A DNA stretch of 64,000 nucleotides from Burkholderia sp. SRS-W-2-2016 (GCF_001931485.1 NZ_MSDV01000055.1:22777-86776); one strand, 5' to 3'; positions 1 to 10,590 are shown, counted from the first letter of the stretch. Program-made: numbers and translations. Notes: generated from the sequence alone by a model not told the origin.

Positions 1-1672
<1,672 letters not shown>

Positions 1673-1757
1673 GCGCGTCGATGCCCAGGCATGCTGTGCC
1701 GCGCGACACGGCATGCGACACTGGCGTTCATCCCGACTACCGGAGCCGCGAGTCACC

Positions 1758-3173
1758 ATGTCCACTGATTTGAGTCTGATCGGGCGCAGCGCCTGCGAAA
1801 TCGTCGAACTGTTGCGCACCGAAGAGGTGAGTCCGCACGATCTGCTCGATACGCTCGCCGCGCAGATCGAGCGCGTCGAGCCGCAGGTCAATGCGCTGCC
1901 CACACTGTGTTTCGAACGCGCGCACGCGCATGCCGATGCGCTGCTGAAAAAGCCCGTCGCCGAGCGCGGTTTGCTGTGCGGCTTGCCGGTGCCGATCAAG
2001 GATCTGACCGACGTCGCCGGCGTGCGCACCACGCGCGGCTCGCTGGTCTATCGCGACCGCGTGCCGGCAACGTCGGACGCCGGCGTCGCGCTGCTCGAAG
2101 CGCGCGGCGGCGTAATCTACGCAAAATCGAACACGCCCGAATTCGGTTCGGGCGGCCATACCTACAACAGCGTGTTCGGCATCACCCGCAATCCGTGGGA
2201 TCTGTCGCGCTCGGCCGGCGGTTCGTCGGGCGGCGCGGCGGCCGCGCTCGCGTCCGGCACCGCGTGGGTCGCGCAGGGCTCCGACCTCGCGGGCTCGTTG
2301 CGCACGCCGTCGGCGTTCTGCGGGGTGGTCGGGATGCGGCCGACGCCGGGCCGCGTGTCCTACGCGCCGGCCGCCGATCCATACGGCACGCTCGGCATCC
2401 ACGGGCCGATGGCGCGCAACGTGACCGATACCGCGCTGCTGCTCGACGCGATGTGCGCAGAAGTAGACGGCGCGCCGCTGTCGCTCGCCGCACCCGCGAC
2501 GCCGTTCCTCACCCATGCGCGCAACCCGCGCCGGCCGGCGCGCGTCGCGTTCAGCGCGGGGCTCGGCATCGCCACCCCCGAGCCGGAAATCGCCGCAATC
2601 TGTCTCAAAACGATGGACCGGCTCGCGGCGAACGGCATCGGCGTCGACGAAACCGATCTCGATCTGAGCGCGGCGAACCAGGCGTTCCACACACTACGTG
2701 GGATCGCGTACGCGACGAACTACGAAGAAGTGCTCGCGCAGCATCGCGACGTGCTCAATCCGAACGTGGTCTGGAACATCGAGTTCGGCCTGCAACAGGA
2801 CAATCAGGCGATGCGTTCGGCATTGCGCACCCGCGCCGCGCTGTTCCAGCGGCTCGACACGTTGCTGCAACGCTATGACGTGCTGATCTGCCCGGCGTCG
2901 ATCGTGCTGCCGTTCCCGGTTGAAATGCGCGACGTGCGCGAGGCCGCGGGCCGCCATTTCGACACCTACATCGACTGGCTCGCGATCACCTATGCGCTCA
3001 CGCTAACGGGCATGCCGGTGATCGTGATTCCGTGCGGGATGAGCGCGAGCGGTCTGCCGGTCGGCATCCAGATCGTCGGCCGGGTGCGCGGCGAGGCGGC
3101 GCTGCTGTCGGCGGCGCGCGCGATCGAGGAGATCGTCGGCGAGTGGGCGAACGGGAAACCTCAGGTATCCTGA
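1758..3173 (+). CDS. amidase (amidase signature family)
   Basis: Amidase signature hydrolase of 471 residues, predicted cytoplasmic, cleaving a carboxamide to acid and ammonia. The Ser-cisSer-Lys triad can be placed: Lys in VPIKDLTDVAG, the cis-Ser in the Gly/Ser-rich GGSSGGAAAALASG, and the nucleophile Ser in GSDLAGSLRTP. I chose the ATG giving MSTDLSLIG because the upstream in-frame ATG adds a poorly conserved leader. It lies 85 bp after the ABC permease and may be co-transcribed. It is a stand-alone family member: no GatB or GatC neighbours. The substrate is not predictable. Confidence 0.93.
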   Translation: MSTDLSLIGRSACEIVELLRTEEVSPHDLLDTLAAQIERVEPQVNALPTLCFERAHAHADALLKKPVAERGLLCGLPVPIKDLTDVAGVRTTRGSLVYRDRVPATSDAGVALLEARGGVIYAKSNTPEFGSGGHTYNSVFGITRNPWDLSRSAGGSSGGAAAALASGTAWVAQGSDLAGSLRTPSAFCGVVGMRPTPGRVSYAPAADPYGTLGIHGPMARNVTDTALLLDAMCAEVDGAPLSLAAPATPFLTHARNPRRPARVAFSAGLGIATPEPEIAAICLKTMDRLAANGIGVDETDLDLSAANQAFHTLRGIAYATNYEEVLAQHRDVLNPNVVWNIEFGLQQDNQAMRSALRTRAALFQRLDTLLQRYDVLICPASIVLPFPVEMRDVREAAGRHFDTYIDWLAITYALTLTGMPVIVIPCGMSASGLPVGIQIVGRVRGEAALLSAARAIEEIVGEWANGKPQVS

Positions 3174-3197
3174 TCTAAACCGGACGGCGATGAAAAG

Positions 3198-3234
3198 AAA
3201 AGGGCGTGGCGGCTGCGGCCGACACGCCCTTTTT
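3198..3234. terminator. bidirectional Rho-independent terminator
   Basis: An 11-bp stem (AAAAGGGCGTG paired with CACGCCCTTTT) with a 14-nt loop, flanked by A-run and T-run, sits between the convergent amidase and luxR genes. It can act for both. Confidence 0.85.
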
Positions 3235-3254
3235 ACGTCGATGCCACCGCGCGC

Positions 3255-4256
3255 TTACGACAGATAAGCCTGCGCGACGTTGATCAACTGCACGCGGTTG
3301 CGCACGTTGAACAACTGCCGCAAGCGGCGCAGATGATAGTCGACGTTATGCGGCGACAGTCCGAGGAAGTACGCGATTTCCTTGTCCCGCTGCCCCTGCA
3401 CGACCGCCCGCAACACCGCGTGTTGCAGCTTGCTGAGCGCGACGCTCTGCGGTTGCGCGGGCGCGACGCCGATCACGCTCTTCGCGTGAGTCCAGATGAA
3501 CTCGTGCAGCGCGTGCGCGAACATCAGCGTTTCCGCGACGATCGACTCGGTCATCCAGCGCGGGTTGCCGATTTCCGAGTTGAAACACAGACACGCTCGC
3601 AGTTCCGGCTCGGGCAGCGGCATCTGGATCAGAATCCCGCTCTTGCGGCCGGCGGCGTCCAGCATGTCGATCAGACTGCCGAGCCGTTCGCTGCGCACCT
3701 GCGCGCGCGGCAGGTCGGCGCGCATGTCGGCGGTATTCCACAGCAGCGGCAAGCCGGTCGGCGACGCCAGCGCGACGCGCGGATCGAGCTCGAAATAACG
3801 CTCGCGGAAATAGCGCGTGAGCCACGCCTGCGACTCGTAGCTGGACAGCACGTACATCGTCTTGTGATGCGCGGACGTGCGCGTGGCCGTGTAACTGAAC
3901 GAGTCGAAGCCCAGGTGCCTGATGCGCTGGCGCACGAACTCGATCCGGTCCTGGGTGCTGCCGAACCGTCCGAGCGGACCGGTCAGCGGGGCGCCGCGGC
4001 GCGCGGCGGGTGGCGGGGTGCCGATTTCCTCCTCGGTAAACAACGTGAGGAAGCCAGCCCGGGCCGCGCCTTGCGCTGCCCGGACCGACGTCTTCGATGC
4101 ATCAGCCGCGTGGGCTGACTTCGCGCCATCGCGCGTGCCGGCCGGGTAGGCCGGTTGAGCGGACGGCGTTGCTGGGTATGCTGCCGACGCGGGTCCGGCT
4201 GCGCCTTGCGGCGCGCCGGTCAGCCATTGCGGCAGCGTATCGCATTCATGTTCCAT
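3255..4256 (-). CDS. LuxR-family quorum-sensing regulator (solo)
   Basis: Transcription regulator of 333 residues with a long Ala/Pro-rich N-terminal extension (about residues 1-95), an autoinducer-binding domain (about 100-240) and a LuxR-type helix-turn-helix at the C-terminus (about 270-330). The ligand-pocket residues of acyl-homoserine-lactone binders are present: W145, Y149, D158 followed by Pro, and W173, in the spacing of TraR W57/Y61/D70/W85. That points to an AHL ligand rather than the plant-signal type with altered W and Y. No luxI synthase is found in the window, so it is a solo here. The extension is unusual, since typical family members have about 240 residues. Confidence 0.9.
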   Translation of the reverse strand: MEHECDTLPQWLTGAPQGAAGPASAAYPATPSAQPAYPAGTRDGAKSAHAADASKTSVRAAQGAARAGFLTLFTEEEIGTPPPAARRGAPLTGPLGRFGSTQDRIEFVRQRIRHLGFDSFSYTATRTSAHHKTMYVLSSYESQAWLTRYFRERYFELDPRVALASPTGLPLLWNTADMRADLPRAQVRSERLGSLIDMLDAAGRKSGILIQMPLPEPELRACLCFNSEIGNPRWMTESIVAETLMFAHALHEFIWTHAKSVIGVAPAQPQSVALSKLQHAVLRAVVQGQRDKEIAYFLGLSPHNVDYHLRRLRQLFNVRNRVQLINVAQAYLS

Positions 4257-4314
4257 GAAATGCTAGCTCCGGATTTCTAAACGCGTGAAAGACGACAAGC
4301 TCGATGATTAGCAA

Positions 4315-4362
4315 ATTTTTGAGATAACAGAGGGCGGTTCTTTGCTATCATTTTTGAGATAA
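4315..4362. promoter_or_regulatory. pair of 13-bp direct repeats upstream of luxR
   Basis: ATTTTTGAGATAA occurs exactly at 4315-4327 and 4350-4362, centres 35 bp apart, 59 to 106 bp upstream of the luxR start. The AT-rich repeats stand out from the GC-rich background. Spacing of roughly three helical turns suits a regulator binding the same DNA face twice. The binding protein is unknown. Confidence 0.5.
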
Positions 4363-4729
4363 AGCAGTGACAGTGGACCGGCAATACGTCTGCGGCGGCG
4401 TTTCTCCTTTCGCAGGTTGTTCTTTGCGTTGGCTCCTTCCATACGGCACCTCCTTTTGAGGGGATGTGATGGCGCGAATTCCCCGCCTCACCGTGACACT
4501 CGGGTACGACCGCTATAGAGCGGGACAGCGGCTCGAGCGTCTCGAACGCGGTGCGGGCGTGCGCCGGCGAAGCGCCAGTCCGCGCGCGCGGCACCCGGGA
4601 TGCGTGCCGCCGCTGCCGGTGTCATGGCGCTGGCATTCGCCCGGCGACGGGTCGCAGTCGATCGGGCGCGCACACGCGAGCGCGCGCTGCTCGCCGGCGC
4701 CGCGCAACCGCTGAGGCTGGACACGTTGC
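4363..4729. other. intergenic stretch without a supported gene
   Basis: No frame here has a recognisable protein family or a good ribosome binding site. It probably includes the eroded N-terminal part of the araC remnant that follows, but I cannot align it. Confidence 0.4.
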
Positions 4730-5002
4730 GTGCGCCGACGATCAGGCGCTCGCCGACGGGTCGCCGAGGCCGGGCTAAGCAGTTTTCAGTTTGCGCGGGT
4801 GTGTCGTCACGAGACCGGCGAGACGCCGCATCGGTTCGTCACGCGCATAGGGCTCGACGAGCCGGCGCGCCGTTACGCGCCACCGCTCCTAGCGTGCTGC
4901 ACATCGCGCTCGAGGTTGGATTCGAGAGTGCCTGTCATTTCTCCGTACAGTTCAAGCGGGGCTAATCGTGTGACGCCGCTCGCCTACCGGTTGGGCGGTT
5001 GA
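4730..5002 (+). pseudogene. AraC/XylS-family regulator remnant, twice frameshifted
   Basis: Three pieces of an AraC C-terminal DNA-binding domain appear in order but in alternating frames. The first helix-turn-helix (AEAGLSSFQFARVCRHETG, then ETPHRFV) reads in one frame. The second (VLHIALEVGFESACHFSVQF) reads in the next frame from about 4890. The family's closing VTPLAYR reads back in the first frame at about 4975. Two compensating frameshifts, no N-terminal domain and no start signal indicate a decayed gene. No standing gene of this family lies nearby. Confidence 0.75.
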
Positions 5003-5367
5003 TACGAATGGCGCTCCGGGCCCCCGCCCGCGCTCATCCGTCGCAAAGCCGGCAACTCGCGCCGCGCGGTGATTGCCGCGGGCAGGGCCGGTATTGCTTA
5101 CCGATTGTAATCTTGTCCTATCGCAGTGTGCGTTGCATTGCGCAGCTTGCAAACTACGAAGTTTCGGGGCTGCCCGGCGCGCGATCTGGCACGTTGGTCG
5201 CCTGCGACGTGCGCGAGCGGGATACACAGGTCGAACTGGCCTGACCAGTGGGCCGGTAACTGTACCTGTCGAAGGCTTGCATCGGACGACAGAATGGCGC
5301 TCGCGAGACTTCGCCCCCGAGCATGGCCGACCGATCCCCCTTCAATTCGTCACACGGATACCCAGCG
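5003..5367. other. intergenic stretch without a supported gene
   Basis: I see no recognisable protein, RNA or repeat here. It should carry the promoter of the DUF3830 gene, but no convincing -35/-10 pair stands out. Confidence 0.4.
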
Positions 5368-5793
5368 ATGACCCGACTCAAGATAACCGCCTGCGGCCAT
5401 ACCTTCATTGCCGAAACCCACCCCGATGCGCCGCAGACGGTGGCCGCGTTCCTGAAACTGCTGCCGTACCGGCAGAAGCTGATCCACGTGCGCTGGAGCG
5501 GCGAGGGCTGCTGGGTGCCGCTCGGCGATTTCAAGCTCGAAAACGACGGCGTCGCGGTCGGCTTCGAGAATCACACGAGCCATCCGTCGGTCGGCGACAT
5601 CCTGTTCTATCCGGGCGGCTATAGCGAGACCGAAATCATCCTCGCGTACGGCTCGTGCTGCTTCGCGAGCAAGCTCGGACAGCTCGCGGGCAATCACTTC
5701 CTGACCATCGTCGAGGGCAAGGAAAAGCTGCGCGAACTGGGCGTCAAGGTGCTGTGGGAAGGCGCGCAGGACGTCGTGTTCGAAAAGCTCTGA
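5368..5793 (+). CDS. DUF3830 family protein (cyclophilin-like fold)
   Basis: Small cytoplasmic protein of 141 residues resembling the DUF3830 family, whose members adopt a cyclophilin-like fold and often sit near amide or amino-acid catabolic genes; the function is unknown. Characteristic stretches are HVRWSGEGCWVPLG, VGDILFYPGG and EIILAYGSCCFAS. I start at the ATG giving MTRLKITACG, because the 15 residues encoded further upstream do not look conserved. It has no operon partner: the next gene starts 123 bp downstream with its own ribosome binding site. Confidence 0.85.
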   Translation: MTRLKITACGHTFIAETHPDAPQTVAAFLKLLPYRQKLIHVRWSGEGCWVPLGDFKLENDGVAVGFENHTSHPSVGDILFYPGGYSETEIILAYGSCCFASKLGQLAGNHFLTIVEGKEKLRELGVKVLWEGAQDVVFEKL

Positions 5794-5916
5794 ACGCTGC
5801 TGCGCGGAACCGCGGCATGCCGTCGCCGGGCACAACCGATGCTTGATTGAAGGGCCGCGCGCGTTTCGACCTTCGTCGCGCGCCCGGCACATCGGGCTGT
5901 CCCGCGAGGAGGCGCC

Positions 5917-6951
5917 ATGCGATGTATCGATGAGCGGTTCCGCACTGTAGTTTTTGCCATCACCGTGGCGTTGCTGTCCGCATGCGGCGGCGGTGGCGGA
6001 TCGGATCAAGGCAATGCGTCGGCGCCGCCCGCGCCGGCGACTCCGCCCGGCGGCGTCAGCCTGCAGGTCGTCTCGTTCGGCGACAGTCTGTCCGACGTCG
6101 GCACCTATGCGCCGCTCGCGAGCGTGGTGGGCGGCGGGCGCTTCACGACCAATCCCGGCCAGGTGTGGGCGCAAAACGTCGCGCAGTACTACGGCGATAC
6201 GCTCGCCGCCGCGTACACGATCGACGCGACCCACAAACTGAGCGCGCAAAGCGGCCTCGGTTATGCGGAAGGCGGCGCGACGGTGGCGACGCCCGCCAAT
6301 CAGAACGACTATCTGACCGACGTGATCGGCAATGTCGAAATGCCGGTCAATCAGCAGCTATCGAGTTATCTCGCCGCGCACGGCAGTTTCAACAGTGGGC
6401 AACTCGTGCTCGTGTGGGCCGGCGCGAACGACGTGCTGCGCGCCGGCACGCCGCCCGCCGCGACCGCGATCGTGCAGACGGCGGCCACTACGCTCGCGCA
6501 ACTGGTCGCGCAGATCGTGCAGAACGGCGCCGCGCACGTGGTGGTGATCAATCTGCCGAATATCGGCCTTGCGCCGAAGGGACTCGCCGCAACGGATGGC
6601 GGCGCGAATCTGACCCAGTTGTCGCAACTGTTCAATCAGACCTTGAACGCGGCGCTGCAAACCGAAGGGATTCAGGCGAAAGTAATCGAGGTCGATTCGT
6701 TTAGTTGGACGAATCAGACGATCGCGAACTTCCAGGCGAACGGCTTTGCCGTGTCGAACACCGGGCAGGCCTGCGACCCGAATAAAACGCCGAAAGACAC
6801 TTCACTGCTGTGTTCGCCGGCGACTTATGCAAGCGCCAATGCGGATCAAACGTATATGTTCGCCGACGATCTGCATCCGACCACGCACATGCATGCGCTG
6901 TTCGCGCAGTACGTCGAGCAGCAGATCGCGCACAGTGGGTTGGGGCGGTGA
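5917..6951 (+). CDS. SGNH/GDSL hydrolase, lipoprotein
   Basis: Secreted esterase or lipase of 344 residues. The N-terminus is a lipoprotein signal with lipobox LSAC followed by a Gly-rich linker, so anchoring to a membrane after export is expected. Catalytic blocks are clear: block I SFGDSLSDVG (nucleophile Ser), the Gly of block II in YAEGGATV, block III GANDV (oxyanion Asn), and block V DDLHPT with the Asp and His of the triad. A strong ribosome binding site (GAGGAGG) fixes the start. The natural ester substrate cannot be predicted. Confidence 0.9.
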   Translation: MRCIDERFRTVVFAITVALLSACGGGGGSDQGNASAPPAPATPPGGVSLQVVSFGDSLSDVGTYAPLASVVGGGRFTTNPGQVWAQNVAQYYGDTLAAAYTIDATHKLSAQSGLGYAEGGATVATPANQNDYLTDVIGNVEMPVNQQLSSYLAAHGSFNSGQLVLVWAGANDVLRAGTPPAATAIVQTAATTLAQLVAQIVQNGAAHVVVINLPNIGLAPKGLAATDGGANLTQLSQLFNQTLNAALQTEGIQAKVIEVDSFSWTNQTIANFQANGFAVSNTGQACDPNKTPKDTSLLCSPATYASANADQTYMFADDLHPTTHMHALFAQYVEQQIAHSGLGR

Positions 6952-7003
6952 GGACGGCTGCGCAATGAGCCGGTGGGAGAGGGCTACTTCTGCTACTTCT
7001 ATC

Positions 7004-7041
7004 CGCGCCGCGCCTTGCAAAAGTGCAGGAGGCGCGGCGCG
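7004..7041. terminator. GC-rich hairpin between convergent genes
   Basis: A perfect 12-bp inverted repeat (CGCGCCGCGCCT and its complement) with a 14-nt loop lies between the hydrolase and the small MFS gene. There is no clear T-run, so intrinsic termination is only possible, not shown. Confidence 0.45.
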
Positions 7042-7058
7042 CGTCACTTCAGTTCACA

Positions 7059-7187
7059 TCACTTGAACAGCTTCATCGCCTGCGTCAGCGTATTGATCAC
7101 GCCCCACGCGAGCGGAATCATCACGTACAGCCAGAACACGGCGAGCTTCGCCTTGTTGGTCGGATGAGCGGTTTGAACGGTCGACAT
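7059..7187 (-). CDS. 42-residue MFS transporter small subunit
   Basis: A very short membrane protein beginning MSTVQTAHPTNKAKLAVFWL, with one transmembrane helix (about residues 14-34) and a basic C-terminal end. It starts 10 bp after the stop codon of the OFA-family transporter, behind a strong AAGGAG ribosome binding site, so it is co-transcribed with and probably stoichiometric to it. Small single-helix partners are known next to some OFA carriers. I infer that it stabilises or modulates the carrier; no catalytic residue is visible. Confidence 0.8.
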   Translation of the reverse strand: MSTVQTAHPTNKAKLAVFWLYVMIPLAWGVINTLTQAMKLFK

Positions 7188-7197
7188 GCGGATCTCC

Positions 7198-8601
7198 TTA
7201 CGCGCCCTTGGCGACTTGTGCGTCGGTCATGTGGTGCTTCTCGTCCACGCGTTTGACCAGCAGGTTGCAGATAAAGCCGATCACCAGCAGCACGGCCATG
7301 ATGTGCACGGTCATCGTGTACGCGTCCGCCTTGGCGACGCCGTTCGCGACTTCGTACGCGCGGATGTAGTTGACCAGCACCGGACCGGCGACACCGGCCG
7401 CGGCCCACGCGGTCAGCAGACGGCCGTGAATGCCGCCGACGAACGCGGTGCCGAACATGTCGGCGAGATACGCCGGCACTGTCGCGAAGCCGCCGCCGTA
7501 CATCGACAGGATGATGCAGTAGGTCAGCACGAACAGCGCGATCTGGCCGTTCGACGCGAAACTCGGCACCAGGTAGTACAGCACCGCGCCCAGCACGAAG
7601 AAGATGAAGTAGGTGTTCTTGCGGCCGACCCAGTCGGAGGCCGACGCCCACACGAAACGCCCGCCCATGTTGAACAGCGACAGCAGCCCGACGAAGCCCG
7701 CGGCCGCGGCCGGCGTCACCGTGTCCTTGAAGCTCTCCTGAATCATCACCGAAGCCTGGCCGAGAATGCCGATGCCGGCCGTCACGTTCAGGAACAGCAC
7801 CAGCCAGATCAGATAGAACTGCGGGGTCTTCAGCGCCTGATCGATATGCACGTGATTGCGCGTGATCAGACGGTGCTGCGTTGCCGCGGGCGGCGTCCAG
7901 CCGGCCGGCTTCCAGTCCGCCGGCGGCACCCGGATCGCCAGCGCGCCGATCGTCATCGAGATGAAATAGACGATGCCGAGCACGACGAAGGTCTCCGCCA
8001 CGCCGACGCTCGTCGCGCTGTGGAAGTGGTTCATCAGCGCGACCGACAACGGCGCGGCGATCATCGCGCCGCCGCCGAAGCCCATGATCGCCATCCCGGT
8101 CGCCATCCCGCGGCGGTCCGGAAACCAGCGGATCAGCGTCGACACCGGCGACACGTAGCCGAGCCCGAGCCCGATCCCGCCGATCACCCCATAGCCGAGA
8201 TAAAGCAGCACGATCTGGTGCAGATACACGCCGAGCGCGGATACGAGGAAGCCGCCGCCGAAGCAGCATGCGGCGGTAAACATCGTGCGGCGCGGGCCGA
8301 CGTGTTCGAGCCATTTACCGGCGAATGCCGCCGACAGACCGAGAAACACGATCGCCAGCGAGAAGATCCAGCCCAGTTCGGTCAGCGACCAGTCGCCGGG
8401 CGCGGACTGGTTGATGCCGACTACCTTCGTCAGAGGTCCGTTGAATACGGAGAACGCGTAGGCCTGGCCGATACACAGATGCACGGCGAGGGCGGCGGGC
8501 GGCACCATCCAGCGCGAAAAACCGGGTTGCGCGACAGTCGCCTGTTTGGAAAAGAACGGGGCTGGGCCGTGCTGGCCGCTCGGCTCACTGATACTACTCA
8601 T
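7198..8601 (-). CDS. MFS transporter, oxalate/formate antiporter (OFA) family
   Basis: Inner-membrane carrier of 467 residues with 12 predicted helices. The OFA family exchanges carboxylates such as oxalate and formate. Family signs are AVHLCIGQAYAFSVFNGPL in the first helix, WFPDRRGMATGMAIMGFGGG in the middle, and GGRFVWASASDWVGRKN before helix 9. The Arg corresponding to OxlT R272 is present, but the position of the oxalate-binding Lys355 in helix 11 appears to be Trp (LLTAWAAAG). That argues against dicarboxylate binding as in OxlT. Start ATG has an AAGGAGACGACC leader. It forms an operon with the small subunit. Confidence 0.88.
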   Translation of the reverse strand: MSSISEPSGQHGPAPFFSKQATVAQPGFSRWMVPPAALAVHLCIGQAYAFSVFNGPLTKVVGINQSAPGDWSLTELGWIFSLAIVFLGLSAAFAGKWLEHVGPRRTMFTAACCFGGGFLVSALGVYLHQIVLLYLGYGVIGGIGLGLGYVSPVSTLIRWFPDRRGMATGMAIMGFGGGAMIAAPLSVALMNHFHSATSVGVAETFVVLGIVYFISMTIGALAIRVPPADWKPAGWTPPAATQHRLITRNHVHIDQALKTPQFYLIWLVLFLNVTAGIGILGQASVMIQESFKDTVTPAAAAGFVGLLSLFNMGGRFVWASASDWVGRKNTYFIFFVLGAVLYYLVPSFASNGQIALFVLTYCIILSMYGGGFATVPAYLADMFGTAFVGGIHGRLLTAWAAAGVAGPVLVNYIRAYEVANGVAKADAYTMTVHIMAVLLVIGFICNLLVKRVDEKHHMTDAQVAKGA

Positions 8602-8912
8602 GGTCGTCTCCTTGGGAGGGAATTCTTTGTTATCGGCGCTTAATACAGATTTTTTAGGCGTGTGATGTAAATAGGCGGGCCAATCTCGCCCTTTTTAATA
8701 TGTATTTTTATTTCATATGACCTGGTTCGAGTGAGCGGAAATGGCGCCTGGCTCGACAATAGGCCGCGTAGAACGGCTGCGCAATATGAAGTACGACGAC
8801 ATAAGGTGTGGTCCCGATGAAATGTCGCCGTAATCGGAGCGGCTGTGCAAATCGTGGGAAAAGCAGACTGTGTGGGCGGTAAAGGCGACCGGCGGGGCGG
8901 GATGATACCCGG
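8602..8912. other. leader and promoter region of the OFA transporter operon
   Basis: No protein-coding gene is supported. The part nearest the transporter is AT-rich (8635-8720) and probably holds its promoter. A minus-strand open frame across it is rich in Arg, Pro and Thr, with no domain. Confidence 0.45.
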
Positions 8913-8955
8913 AAAAGCGACGGGCCGGGGCGCCTGTCGGCGGCCCCGGCCCGTC
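8913..8955 (-). terminator. Rho-independent terminator of the MHS transporter gene
   Basis: A 12-bp perfect stem (8919-8930 with 8944-8955), 13-nt loop, followed on the minus strand by a four-T run, 44 bp after the transporter stop codon. Confidence 0.7.
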
Positions 8956-8998
8956 ATGTCTGACGACAGATGTGATCTGCCGATTTATTGAACCGGAT

Positions 8999-10318
8999 TT
9001 ATTGAACCGTGCGGCCCGTTTTCATCTGCGCGGCGACCACCAGCGAGATCAGACAGCCGAGCGCCAGATAGCCGGCCACCGGATGCCACGAGCCGCCGGC
9101 GAGACCGACCAGCGCGACCGCGATAAACGGCGTGAAGCCGCCGCCGACCACGCTCGCCACCTGATAGCCGACGCCCGCGCCGCTGTAGCGGTATTCGGTG
9201 CCGAACAGCTCGGTGAACATCGGCTGCTGCACGCTGACCACCATGTCGTGCGCGATATTCGCGAGCAGCACCGCGAACACGACGATCCACACGGTCGAGC
9301 GCGCTTCCAGCGCGAGGAAGAACGGCACCGCGCTGAGCAGCCCGACCAGCGCGCCGATCATATAGATGCGGCGGCGCCCGAAGCGGTCGGCGAGCAACGC
9401 GAAGCACGGAATCGTCACGCAGCTGAGCGCGCCGACGATAAAGCCGATCGTCAGAAAGAATTCGCGCGGCATGTGCAGGTTCGCGGTCGAGTAGTTCAGC
9501 GCGAACGCGGTCACGATGTACATCGTGAACAGCTCGGCGAGGCGCAGCGCGATGATCAGCAGGAACGCCTTCGGATGACGCAGCAGCGCCTCGACGATCG
9601 GCAGACGCACGCGGCGCTCGCCCTGCTTGCCGACTTTCTCGACGAATTCCCGCGACTCCTCCATGCTCGAGCGGATCCACAGCGCGATCAGCACCAGCAC
9701 GACGCTGAACAGGAACGGCAGACGCCAGCCCCAGCTGAGGAACGACGCGTTGTCCATCGAGCGGCTGATCGCCGCGATGAAGCCGGTCGACAGCACCAGC
9801 CCGACGCCGTAGCCGACCTGCACGCCGCTGCTGTAGAACGCCTTCTTTTTCTCCGGCGCGCTTTCGACCGCCATCAACGCCGCGCCGCCCCATTCGCCGC
9901 CGACCGCGAAGCCCTGAATCGCGCGCAGCGTGACGAGCAGCACCGGCGCCCACCAGCCGATCGTCGAGAACGCCGGCAACAGCCCGATCGCCGCGGTCGA
10001 CAGACCCATCATCATCACCGTCAGCACCAGCATGCGCTTGCGCCCGAGGCGGTCGCCGTAGTGGCCGAACACGAAGCCGCCGAGCGGGCGGAACAGGAAG
10101 CCGACGCCGAACGTCGCGAACGCGGCGAGCGTGCCCATCGCCGGGCTGACGGCCGGGAAGAACTCGGCGTTGAACACCAGCGCGGCGACGATGCCGTACA
10201 GCAGAAAGTCGTACCAGTCGACCACGGCGCCGATAAAGCTGCCGAGCGCGGCCTTGCGCGCCTGACTGCGCGTGGTGCAATGGGAGGCCACTGCGGCCTG
10301 CGGATGGGTGGTGCTCAT
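8999..10318 (-). CDS. MFS transporter, metabolite:H+ symporter (MHS) family
   Basis: Proton-coupled carboxylate or zwitterion symporter of 439 residues with 12 predicted helices, in the family of KgtP, ShiA and ProP. Diagnostic stretches are GSFIGAVVDWYDFLLYG in helix 1, PLGGFVFGHYGDRLGRKRML in the loop after helix 2, and RAIQGFAVGGEWGGAALM in helix 4. The start has a good AGGAGACATGACC leader. It is transcribed alone, divergently from the gntR gene. The substrate is unknown; the location suggests an organic acid. Confidence 0.92.
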   Translation of the reverse strand: MSTTHPQAAVASHCTTRSQARKAALGSFIGAVVDWYDFLLYGIVAALVFNAEFFPAVSPAMGTLAAFATFGVGFLFRPLGGFVFGHYGDRLGRKRMLVLTVMMMGLSTAAIGLLPAFSTIGWWAPVLLVTLRAIQGFAVGGEWGGAALMAVESAPEKKKAFYSSGVQVGYGVGLVLSTGFIAAISRSMDNASFLSWGWRLPFLFSVVLVLIALWIRSSMEESREFVEKVGKQGERRVRLPIVEALLRHPKAFLLIIALRLAELFTMYIVTAFALNYSTANLHMPREFFLTIGFIVGALSCVTIPCFALLADRFGRRRIYMIGALVGLLSAVPFFLALEARSTVWIVVFAVLLANIAHDMVVSVQQPMFTELFGTEYRYSGAGVGYQVASVVGGGFTPFIAVALVGLAGGSWHPVAGYLALGCLISLVVAAQMKTGRTVQ

Positions 10319-10573
10319 CGGGTCATGTCTCCTGTTCGGACGGCGTGATGCTTGAGTGGGTCGAGCCGGGGCGCGATGTCCGGAAGGTTAATGAGACGAC
10401 CTCGGTCTCACAACCCGTCCGGACGGCAAAATGCGCGATCATCGCACGTCACTGCGCGCATAGCGCGCGTTTTGCGCGTTTACACCGAGCGTGAGCGAAG
10501 AGGAGAGGCGACGGCGCAACCGGTGGGGCCCGCGCGTGCTAACGTGGAAGTAGTCTCAAAAACAACAACGCGT
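10319..10573. other. upstream region of the MHS transporter gene
   Basis: No supported gene. It should hold the divergent promoters for the MHS transporter and for the gntR side. Confidence 0.4.
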
Positions 10574-10590
10574 TGATATACTACATACCG
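10574..10590. promoter_or_regulatory. degenerate copy of the GntR-type operator
   Basis: TGATATACTACATACCG resembles the right part of the operator before the ThDP operon (TGATATATCACATACGG) with three mismatches. It lies 269 bp before the gntR start, so autoregulation is possible. Weak on its own. Confidence 0.35.

Noticed and set aside
7186..8643. Plus-strand open frame of 485 codons over the OFA transporter
   Set aside because: Rich in His, Arg, Asp and Gln with no domain, antisense to a clear 12-helix transporter.
8640..8957. Minus-strand open frame of 105 codons in the OFA promoter region
   Set aside because: No family, no ribosome binding site, unusual composition, and it runs through a terminator hairpin.
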